A stretch of 64,000 nt of DNA from Selaginella moellendorffii (Eukaryota > Streptophyta > Lycopodiopsida > Selaginellales > Selaginellaceae). Shown piece by piece: positions 12,320-21,665 of the stretch (positions are counted from its first letter, which is position 1; every line of letters begins with the position of its first letter). The stretch lies in NCBI RefSeq assembly GCF_000143415.4, contig NW_003314301.1, positions 166,097 through 230,096 of the forward strand, read 5' to 3'. The notes under the pieces were generated by a model that was not told where the DNA came from, did no database searches, and was given only the letters and a program-made list of their open reading frames with translations. Made by a program: the position numbers and the translations under genes.

Positions 12320-13764
12320 AATGCACCCCCTTTTGGGGGGGGCTGTGGAGAATTCCAAATGTATAGTAGGGATAGTGGGTAGGTCGGGCATGGCTGACCA
12401 ACCTGAGGTATAGTTTAGTTCCTGCTTGCATGCTTGTCTTTGTTCCGCATTTGGCTTGGGTCTAAGCCCAAGTTCCATTCCATGTTAGCTAGTGGAGTAC
12501 CCATGTCTTTACGTTAGGCCACAGGTATGCTAAAATAGCGCCAAACTTCGTTTGGCTCCATTTTGCTTGTTGGTTTTGGCAATGGGATGCTGGTTGCTTT
12601 AGGACTGTTCCAAGTCGCTCCGGGCTCTTATCCTTTCACTCCTTGGGTTGTATGCTCAAGAGTTGCTCCATAGTCTGGTTCCATCACTCCTTAGCTCCAT
12701 GCTTGGGAGTTTAGCACCATTCTTTCGTTCAGTGGCCCAAGGCTCTGAAACTTGGGTTCCACACCACTATCGTTTGGACACGTGGCATGTGACATGTGAT
12801 ATTTATCACGTGGCACAAAGAGGGTTTAGGTTCCGCTTTGTGGTGTTATCCTATGGTAAATCACCATATGATAAAGGGTAAAAACCACGTGCGCTACATT
12901 TGGTATCAGAGAATACGTCTCAACGAGTACTATCTAATGAGATTGGGCAACTAGTCTTATTGCATACGCAGAGATGAAAACAATGATCCAAGTGGGTACA
13001 CGTTTGGGTGTAAAGACTTCACAATTGTTTATTGGGTATGGATTTGGTTACCTTGTTGTACCTTATGATGCAAGCTTGCTCTTGGGCTCATAAGATGGAT
13101 TTGAGATGTACCATTGTTGCACGAGTTTATGCTTGGGTTTGTGAGTGAGGCACATTAGCAACTCAAGGTTACACTTTGAGTTAGCAGGATTAATGTTAGC
13201 TTATTGTTGGTTCCATGAGTTGTTCCATGTACCATGGGTGAAAGTAAACCTCCCTGGGTTTGCTATGAGTGGCAAATAGGCTGGTCCGTAGCTGTTTAGC
13301 ATGACACTAGTGGATCCTTCCTAGGCATGATTACAAGTGGATCAATTAAGACTATAAGGATTAGTCTATTGGTTCAAATAGTCATTGCCGTGCTCTCTTA
13401 TAAACTTTTCTTGGATTGGACTGAAGGCAGTGCAAATGCAAGTTTGAGGTTTAGTCAAAGTAGAGACCGATAAAAGAGTCATCAGGGACGAAGGATCAAA
13501 CACGTAAATCATTCTCCCCTCTTGGAGAGATGATTTGCAACGAGGTGTGGCTTATTGCTCATATTCACATCATGCAATCAAGAGTCCTTACCTTGATGTA
13601 TATTGGAAATGATAGTCTTTCAAATGGTGAGTTGTGGGATGGATAGCAGTGAATCTTGTCTAAGCTTGCTATTGGAAGATTTGGGTTACAATGCGCAATT
13701 CTTTTCTAGGGAACCTTTCTATTGCTTCTTGAGTAGCTTGGTCTTGGATTAGTTTTGAGTTTGG
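12320..13764 (+). mobile_element. Family A fragment (LTR part, primer site, start of interior)
   Basis: About 560 bp of LTR ends at 12898 (GCGCTACA). A standard TGGTATCAGAG primer site follows at 12901-12911, then about 850 bp of interior nearly identical to 574-1420. The match stops abruptly at 13764/13765, where gypsy gag coding begins. Both ends are truncated, so this is a rearranged remnant. Confidence 0.8.
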
Positions 13765-15971
13765 AGAGGAGAAAACCATGACAAAGCTGCACCTTCGAGC
13801 AATGTCCCAATTGCGAAGCTTGAAGCATGTTTTGGCGAGACGGAACGGGTTCAGACTGCCACCACAAAGATGAGACATCTCTCTCAGGGGTCTTGTCTTG
13901 CCTCAATCTATGCTATGGAGTTCCAACTCCTTACCTTGGACACTCAGTGGGATAAATAGGCCCTGATTGATCGATTTCGTTTTGGCCTCAACAATGGTGT
14001 CAAGGATTTGTTGCTCACCATGGAGGATCCCACAAAACCTGTTAAACGTTATTAACGAAGCTGTTTGATGCAATAATTGTCTCTTTGAATGTCGTCAAGA
14101 AAGTCGCCGCACCGCCATTTTCCCATCCCAGACTCAACAATCCTAGCTTGAGTCTTTGGGGCATACTCCTAAACCTACTGCTCCAGTCCCGATGGATATT
14201 TCTAGTACTCCCCGACTCATCAGGCGGAAGTTGAGTCCTACTGAGAAGCAACATCGAGTATCTCAGAATCTTTGCCTCTACTATGCTGATCCTAATCACA
14301 AAGCAACTATATGTCCCAAGAAGCCTCCCCAACTGCTCAAGTTCACTTTGCGTCAATGTCCACCTCTATTGCAGTCGGGAAACGACCTTGTCCAAACAGA
14401 GTAGGAGCTGTCTGTTTGGACTCCCCGAATAAAAATCATTTTTCTTCTTTATCAAGCTCCTCACCACCTTTCATCAAAGCCACCACCAATTCCCGGAACT
14501 TCCACATCCCATGTCTCCTTTCTTTCACCAGACAATTAGGACTTAAGGCTTTGGCACTACTGGACTCGGACGCAACTTCCTGCTTCATAGACATGGACTT
14601 GCTGCTCGACATCACGTTCCTCTTTCTCCTATCATACGAGATTTGAGGGTTGAAGGCATCGGTGGGCATTTTGTGTCTCCATCTTCTGGACTTAGGGAAA
14701 CGTTGCCCGTTCGAGTATACATCGGGTTCATCATCACTGATATCACCTTCAACATCATCAACAACAAGTCCTCCTCTGTGGTGCTCAGCATTCCTTGGTT
14801 CCAACTGCACCAACCTCATATCTATTGGAAGGAATTACAGCTTGTCTCTCCCACATCACCATCTCCCACGTCTTCCCCTGCTATTCATCGAGTGTGAATC
14901 AGGAAAAGTTCCCTAAACTCAAATTGGGGTTCTATTCCTGACTCTACGAAGTTTTCACCCTCTTTGCTCCCTATCCCTCAATCTTCTTTTCCCTCTTTTC
15001 CATCTTACACTGGATAGTATCCTCGTCCCATCATTCCAATCTCCACAATCATTATGAAAGAACTCCTTTACAAAGAAACCTATTTTCCTTTTTGCTTTGC
15101 ATGTTTCTCCTGTCAGTCTTCCTGAGAAGTATCATGATTTTGGGGATGTGTTTGACAAGAAAAAAGCTAGTGTACTACCTGTTCATCGGCCTTACGACTG
15201 TCCCATTGATTTACAGGAAAGAGTGTCACCTCCGTGGGGGCCTATCTATGGGTTTTCCTTGTCCGAGCTTAAGGCCCTCAAAGAGTACGTGGACGAGAAC
15301 CTTGCATCAGGGTACATTTAGCATTCACAATCCCTGGCTAGAGTCCCTGTCTTCTTTGTCAAGAAGAAGGATGGGAGTTTGCGGCTAGTCATCGACTACT
15401 AAGGTTTGAACAAGGTGATTTTTCGGAACTATTATCCGCTGCCCCTGATCTCGGACCTGTTGGAACGCCTCGGCGGTGCCCGCTTCTTCACCAAGATCGA
15501 CCTCCATGGAGCATACAACCTAATTCAGATCTGGCCTAGCGATGAATGGAAGATTGCATTCCGAACCTGCTATGGCCACTTCGAGTAAACTGTTATGCCG
15601 TTTGGCTTGATAAATGCTCTAGTAGTTTTCCAACACATGGCGAACAACATCTTTCAGGAGTTTCTTGATCAGATGGTGATTGTCTACCTCGACAACATCC
15701 TCATCTACTCGAAAACTCAAGAGGAGCATGACGAGCATGTGTGTAAAGTGCTGGCGAAGGTACGGGAACATGGCCTATACGTGAAACTTGAGAAATGTTC
15801 CTTTGATCAGGAGTTTGTGAAGTTCCTTAGGTACATTGTCACTCCTGAGGGTATCACGATAGATCTTGCCAAAGTCAAGACTGTTCTCGAATGGGAGCCT
15901 CCACAATCAATGTTGGACGTTCAAGTTTTCCTTGGCTTTGCCAACTTCTACCCTAAATTCATTGATCACTA
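13765..15971 (+). pseudogene. Ty3/gypsy gag-pol, 5' part (interrupted by DNA transposon)
   Basis: In order along the strand there is a gag-like segment (13820-14040, ending ALIDRFRFGLNNGVKDLL), a degenerate zinc knuckle (about 14270-14320, CLYYADPNH), an aspartic protease site (14555-14600, LALLDSDATSCF, where glycine is expected at the D before ATS), and reverse transcriptase (15180-15970). The RT shows VFFVKKKDGSLRLVIDY, MPFGL and the catalytic box as VYLDNILIYS. Several in-frame stops, a missing glycine in the protease and YLDN in place of YLDD show it is dead. The RT stops in FIDHY at the ACTA duplication and resumes at 25718. Confidence 0.92.
15968..15971. other. Left target-site duplication ACTA
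   Basis: It matches 25718-25721 and lies within gypsy RT coding sequence on both sides of the transposon. Confidence 0.9.
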
Positions 15972-15995
15972 AAGCTCTATTTCGTTAAAGTGGGA
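15972..15995 (+). repeat. Left terminal inverted repeat of the DNA transposon
   Basis: A 24-bp perfect inverted match to 25694-25717. The inner flank carries an imperfect further copy of the AGTGGGA part (ATGGGACT near 16009). Confidence 0.95.
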
Positions 15996-16149
15996 TTTAT
16001 TCAGTAAAATGGGACTAGGTACAAATTTTCAAGTATTTGAAAATGACGTGAAATTATATGTTTTTTGTCCAGGGGCTAGACATATCTGGGGCATGGTGAC
16101 TAGCGCGGTGACTTTGTGTCCAGACTGAGTCCATCTGGTTGTATAATAA

Positions 16150-16600
16150 ATCTCATTGTCAAGGTGAACAAGCCGAATCTGAAACTAAAGAAGAGCGATG
16201 GCATGCGCGCACACACTATTTGTTTGTTCATTGAGTGTGTGGTGAGCTTTCCAAGATGAACGTCATTCCTATTACCCAGACATATAGCTTAATGGTGAGA
16301 ACATTTAGATATTATTCAATGTTATCTTTTTCTAATGAATCTAATTGTGAAGGTGTAGGAATGGCCACCACTCTCAAATGGCGTATCGCCTCATGCCATC
16401 ACCTCGCAATTTGTTATAACAATCCGATGAATTCATATTCGGCTTGTTCACCTTGAACTTTAAGTAAGATTTGCTAGAACAACTAAGAATTTATACTTGT
16501 TATTTGTATCATCTCACCTAGGAATGGTGTATGGCCACATGCCATCACGCCTCCTCTGATTCAGATTCGGATTGTTCACCTTGAAATAAAATACATTAGA
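16150..16600. repeat. Subterminal modules: GTGAACAAGCCGAAT plus palindrome, three copies in two orientations
   Basis: A unit of about 70 bp consists of TCAAGGTGAACAAGCCGAAT followed some 25-50 bp later by the 22-bp palindrome. It occurs on the + strand at about 16158-16220 and on the - strand at about 16460-16378 and 16590-16524. In the - strand copy nearest the transposase gene, the GTGAACAA part is its predicted last exon. The others look like duplicated exon-intron modules serving as subterminal repeats. Confidence 0.7.
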
Positions 16601-19440
16601 AACTTAGTAAAGGAATATTAATGAATCTCACCTTGAACCCGGGTTATGAATGCTCTTGCTGCATCTCTTGCATGGTCTGGCAAGGTGATGGTGGCACTCT
16701 GCTTCCGCATCCAACCATGCACAACATTATCCACCGATATGCTCATGCTTGGATCCCTTGGATTCAGCACCCATCTCTTTTCTAGGCAATCCTTTGTATA
16801 TCTAGAACTTGGCTTGAACCACTCCACAGTTACATTGAAGGAGTTAGTTTCCGCGTCCTCCTCTGCATCAGTGATGCAGCGCCCCACCCATATCATTTGT
16901 TTTTTATTACTGGGTCTGACAAGCACGACCATTCCTTTGCAGACCTGTACTGGATTGAATGCTAAATCCGGCTTCTTGTTCCTCGGCCCACAATAGTGAT
17001 CCTCAACATCATTATCTGTCACTGCATTTCCAGAGGACATTGTTCTGTTACTATCTGGTGCTCTGGGTTCTGGCCAAAAGGACTCTTCCAATTCTTCATA
17101 TACAACTGGCCCATTTTGGATAGCAGATATAATCTTCTCCCAGTATTCGAGCAAAGGCTTGCACCTCTGAAAATAGGATTCTCCATCAAACACCAACCCC
17201 CTCTTCCATAAGGCAATATGCTGTCTAATCCCGGCCACTATACTTTCCTAGTCTTTGAGTCCATCCGGGTGCATCGGCCGTGGGGAACCCTGAGGAATCA
17301 TAGGTTCCCCAATTATGGGATCTCTCTTGAAGAGTTCAATGCCATTCACTGGCAGCCACACTGTGTCCCATTCTCTCATCTTGTACCTCATCACTGGAGC
17401 ACCGTCACGCATGCTGAAATGAAACTGAAGAGGCTTGGAGTGGCCAATCAGCGTTTCGGATCCATCTCTGATGTGGCCTCTTACAAACCCCTTAAAGTCT
17501 GGAACCTCTGTCACAAGTGCAGCTTCAACAGTGCCTTTGATGCAATTTTGGAATTCATCGTAGAGTTGTGGGAGGGTGAGGACATTGGATTGCCGGAGGG
17601 ACTCTGCCAGGTGACTGAACATGGCATCGACGTCTTCATGAGTGTGCCCAACCATGAGAAAGCCAAGTGTAACCGTTTCAAATATGCCTTTGGCAACAAG
17701 CATCGCCAAGTACGTGAAGGCGTACATGTTTTTGTTCTCACTGCCATCATTGTCTGTTTGGAGCAGAAGATGGGGTGGAAGGCCACATCGGCCGCAAGAA
17801 CTTCCTTGAGATTCTGCTTCGTTTGGATGAGGCTGTGCATTCACTGGGCAACCAGCCTCGTCAGAATGGCATGAGGCCTCACGTGATAACCCTACAATCT
17901 GACAGCCAACATATTCACTAGGATGGCATGGGGCCCCACACGATACTGCAAGCCTTTGCTCCTCCTCCAGCTGAACCCTGTATGGGGTTCGATCGATAAG
18001 GGCCTTATGCAAGGGTTGGCCGTTCAGCTCAGTCTGCGCACTTTGCAGAGACCTTAAGTGTTTTGCTAGGGACGCAATCATCATGTTTGCACCCCCGCCA
18101 CCCCATAGAGGTACAAAGAACTTCCCATAGTTCTGGGAAACATGCCCATGAGCGATTATGCCAAACAGAGACACAGGCAGCTGCATGGATGAAGAGATTG
18201 CCTTGGGGGCAGGATTGAGTCGAGGTAAGCACGTCTTTTTCTGGTCCATTTTGTCGTGGATGATGCAGAGGTAAGAGTTAGGTCTCTCCATGGAGAGAAT
18301 CTTGTTATGATAATATGCAGTCTTGCAGCTTCTCTGCTCGATGTTGTGGTCGAGCCGCCTTCTAACCAACTTCTCTCGCTCTTGAGCGATGCAAGAATTC
18401 TTTGACAAAGCCATTTTGATAGCAGTGCACTCGTCACACTTTGAAAAGCTGGAGTACTTTCCTATACTCACATCCCTGAACCTGTTGCTCCACAATCTAC
18501 TAAATCTAGATTGGCTCAGCTTTCTGTAGCCATTACTCTGGAGTTCCCGATTCACATCTTCCAATATGGCCCCCTTGGTATACATGGAAGGGAGAACTCG
18601 TTGGGTGTCTCGAGTTCCATCTTCCAAGAGGCGGGTTTTATGTGGTTGCTACTCGCTACATGTCTCGACAAACCTCTTGAAGATTGCCTCTCCATATACA
18701 ACATGACCCCTGGTTTTGTGAGTACCGTCGTTCCCATGGACTACCTGTTGAACCCTTTGTTCCTCGAACTCAGTTTTGATTCTGTAGAATGTGGTTCGAG
18801 GGACTCCATAAATGATTCTCCATGCCTTCATGCAGACCAAACCCCTCTGGAACACCATGCCCCCCACCTGATGTTCTGAAGCATCAACAGATGACCGTAA
18901 TGCCTCATACACAAAATTGCGAGCTGCCTTCCAGGAAAATGTCTTGTATCTTGCTCTCTCCTCTTCAATAGCATCCCAATCAGCATGTTGACAGCACCTC
19001 CTCTTGCAACAAGCAACTGTCGAGACCATTCGAACCTCCATCGCCATTTTCTGCCTTTTCGGTTCGTTGCTCAGATCCCTTTGGCTGTGCTTTAGGAAGG
19101 TGTACTTTCTTTTCCCATGAAGAGATGTTCTGTCATCAGTTGTAGTGGTGTTTGATTGTGAATCCTTCACATTCTCAAACACTAAATGCCTCAATTTCCA
19201 CCGCACAATGCTTCCAATAGTCAGACTGTTTTCTTCTGTGTCAACCTCTAAAATCGCAACTCCAATATCATCCCAGCCCAATTCTTGATTAGCAACCGCA
19301 TCTCTTGGATCGACAACTGTGGCTAAGCCCTCAGCTACCACCTCCCCCTCGGGGTTGTTTAGAAACACCTTTGCCTGAATCCATGTAGCACGGTTCTTAA
19401 GATCCACAGAGGGAACATGCGTCGCACTTGCGGAGGCCAT
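16545..19440 (-). CDS. Transposase-like protein of the 9.7-kb element (DUF7869-like)
   Basis: Starting at ATG 19438-19440, the model gives about 934 codons: exon 19440-18660, 39-nt intron, exon 18620-16632, 52-nt intron 16580-16631, last exon 16579-16545. Around residue 142 is a cysteine cluster (CCKRRCC). Then comes a helical region with VCMKAWRIIYGV, then the probable catalytic core: HDKMDQKK (Asp near 383), LLQTDNDGSENKN (Asp near 550) and VGHTHEDVDAMFS (His586-Asp592). This order resembles DUF7869-type proteins, thought to have an RNase H-like transposase fold; that assignment is from memory. A TAG at 17248-17250 lies in frame, but a 51-nt phase-1 intron (17238-17288) would remove it. Two palindromes (17866-17944) lie in frame between the first and second catalytic motifs, as introns or as extra residues. 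The gene diverges from the ParB-like gene. Confidence 0.75.
17844..17946 (-). repeat. Two palindrome copies inside the transposase gene
   Basis: Copies at 17866-17887 and 17923-17944 lie about 57 bp apart in the coding strand, just before the DNDGSENKN motif. The first copy read on the - strand fits a 48-nt in-frame intron (17899-17946, GTATCG to CTGTCAG). For the second, a 39-nt in-frame intron (17857-17895) is possible but its acceptor is weak. Unspliced, the frame stays open and adds two cysteine/histidine-rich peptides (SCGAPCHPSE, REASCHSDE). Confidence 0.6.
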
Positions 19441-20616
19441 TCTGAAAGTGCAGAAAAGAAGGTAAGACCATACAAAAAATGATTGGAGAATGGCCTAAAT
19501 CATAACATACCAAACAACCTCAATAGCATGAGGCCACATGCCATTATTCAAACATGCCCACATGAAATTTCGCATTCACAAAATTGGCATGAGGCCTCAT
19601 GCCATCTTGATAAACACACAGCTACAGGCAGGTAAAGAAACTATTGGCAATATGCTAGTGATGAACTTGCAAGCCCCAAGATGGCATGAGCCCTCATACC
19701 ATTAGTGGTACCGTAGCGCCACTTGCACCACCACAACTACTCGTAGCGCCGCTCGCACAAACTACCACTCGCGTAAATTGCCGCTCGCAATGGCACTCGC
19801 AATGCCGCAACCACTCGTAGACGCATAAACCACAGCTCACAACGCCGCTTACACAAGTAGCGCTCACTGCGCTCAGCGGAACCAAGAACATGGCGCACAA
19901 AAATGATAGACCTAGGAATGAGTTCGAGAATTCAAAATTAACACACACTTGAATGTCACATCAAATCCTCTGACAAACCAGATCTTATGATTCCTCTGAC
20001 AAATTTCAAACTGAGTAGCTTCTAGACTTTGCTGTCGGACGTTGAATTTTGTCACATCATGTCCTTGCCTCGATCCAGCTGTGCCATGTCAGTGATTCGA
20101 ACTTTGCCATGCCTTGTCAGCGATCCGCGCCAAGATTATTCACCGTGTAAAGGAATAATTATGCTGTGTGTGTACGTCCATTTATGGCAATATAAGGCCA
20201 CATGCCATTCAAAGAATAATGCTAGTCGAGCATTTTTTGGTGCATTTTTGGGTTCAAAATTGCATGAGCCCACACGCTATAAAGTTTACCTGTACCAAAA
20301 ATAGAAACAACTTTATTTACTTGGGAATTTAAGTGGTTGAGGCATTTTTAAACTTACAAACACATGCCCTACTTACATTCTTTTGGTTGCTTAAAATTCA
20401 AAAATATTATAAACCTTTCTTTTTGCATTTTCAATATTTTCAATTATGGTTTTTGATTTTCGCAGGACCAGCCTAGTAATCTATTTGCATCCCGTCATGT
20501 TTATAGCTAGCTTTCGTTTGTCCCCTTTGCTAGCCTGAGATACATCTGCTCGGCATCTGCCTCTTACAGCATTTGCCCAGAAAGGGCATCTTTCTTCACG
20601 CAGCATTTGCCACATG

Positions 20617-20635
20617 TTTAGGGTTTAGGGTTTAG
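20617..20635 (+). promoter_or_regulatory. Telomere-type repeat (TTTAGGG, 2.7 units) in the divergent promoter
   Basis: TTTAGGGTTTAGGGTTTAG is the plant telomere unit. Short internal copies (telo boxes) are known in plant promoters active in dividing cells. Here it sits between the two divergent genes, so a promoter role is more likely than a telomere relic. The role is inferred. Confidence 0.5.
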
Positions 20636-21115
20636 CAATTCAGTAGTTTGATAAACATGCAAATACAAAACTTGATGCAAAAATCCTTTGATATGTCACA
20701 ATGCCCCTAGGACCATAAACACATTTCAATAGAGAGGGTCCTTTCATTTCATAACTCCTTACGTAGATCTTGGTGAAACCAGAGTTAGTGAAGTTAGTTT
20801 CTTGTGATCCCGCATCTGATTGTGATGTCCCTTTGCAGTGTCGATGGAAAGGTCAATGCACACCAAACTGTAGAATCTTGGAGCAAAATAACGGTCGGAT
20901 CTATGGCAAATGCCCTTGAAACATTGTAAGGCTCGTGTGGTCTCATGTGGTGTCCGATCGAGATGCTTCTTTGCAGGGTCATCAAGAAGGACATTGTATA
21001 CCATTCTTTATTTAGCTGAACATCTGGCATTTTTGGAAATATAAGATGCTTTAGAATATCCAATCATGCATGGTATAAATATAGCAAGGGTATTAAATGA
21101 TATCCCAATCATGAT

Positions 21116-21252
21116 CTTTCTTTTGGATTTCGTGTGCATGCAGTCCGAGGAATGATGACGTTGCAGATTTCTTTTGGATTTCACGTGCATGCATGCACGC
21201 GGCGATCCAGAAATTAATGGTGGCACCCAAGTCCGAGGAATGATGACGTTGC
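21116..21252 (+). repeat. Imperfect direct repeat with GTCCGAGGAATGATGACG
   Basis: The sequence TTCTTTTGGATTTC...TGTGCATGCA followed by GTCCGAGGAATGATGACGTTGC appears at 21116-21163 and again spread over 21168-21252. Both contain TGACG, the core of plant bZIP-binding as-1 type sites. They lie about 400 bp upstream of the ParB-like gene's start. Confidence 0.55.
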
Positions 21253-21665
21253 GGGATTACCAACCGTCGTGACATTTCGCGCGTGTGAGGTTAGGTTTTG
21301 CATTTTGCTTCGTACTCGCGCTTGCACACTCGCGCTCGCATCGCGCTCCCACTCACGATCACGCTCACATTCGCGCTCATCTACCTTCTCTACAGGTTTC
21401 TCGTGTGCATCGGCGTCCACTCGCGCTCGCATCGCGCTCGTGTGCATCGGCGTCCACTTCAAGACACACCCAGTTTGTAACTTCGCCGCCAACTCCGCCG
21501 CCCACTCCGCCATACACACGCAGCCCACTTGGCGTCCCGGGAGATTTCAGCGCCACTCTCCAACTGTAAGTGGCAGAGTAGCCTTGCTACTACAATCCGC
21601 TGCACACACAGTGCACATTCGCCAGCGACTCCGGCCTCGATTGTCACGCCTCCATTCGGCTTCAA

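Larger units (their letters stand above)
19441..21665. promoter_or_regulatory. Divergent intergenic region of the transposon
   Basis: About 2.2 kb separates the two start codons. It holds palindromes at 19523, 19584, 19681, 20184 and 20259, and CTCGC-rich stretches on each side (about 19715-19880 and 21310-21500). There is a tandemly repeated part near 21116-21252 containing ATGATGACG, and a TTTAGGG run at 20617-20635. No convincing protein is encoded. Long frames at 21269-21781 come from the CTCGC-type repeats. Confidence 0.65.

Noticed and set aside
20617-20635. Interstitial telomere or chromosome end
   Set aside because: Fewer than three units, located inside a transposon with both ends intact.
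20830-20960. Possible GRF-type zinc finger (CTPNCRILEQNNGRIYGKCP)
   Set aside because: One short peptide with a stop right after it and no supporting exon on either side; could be chance.
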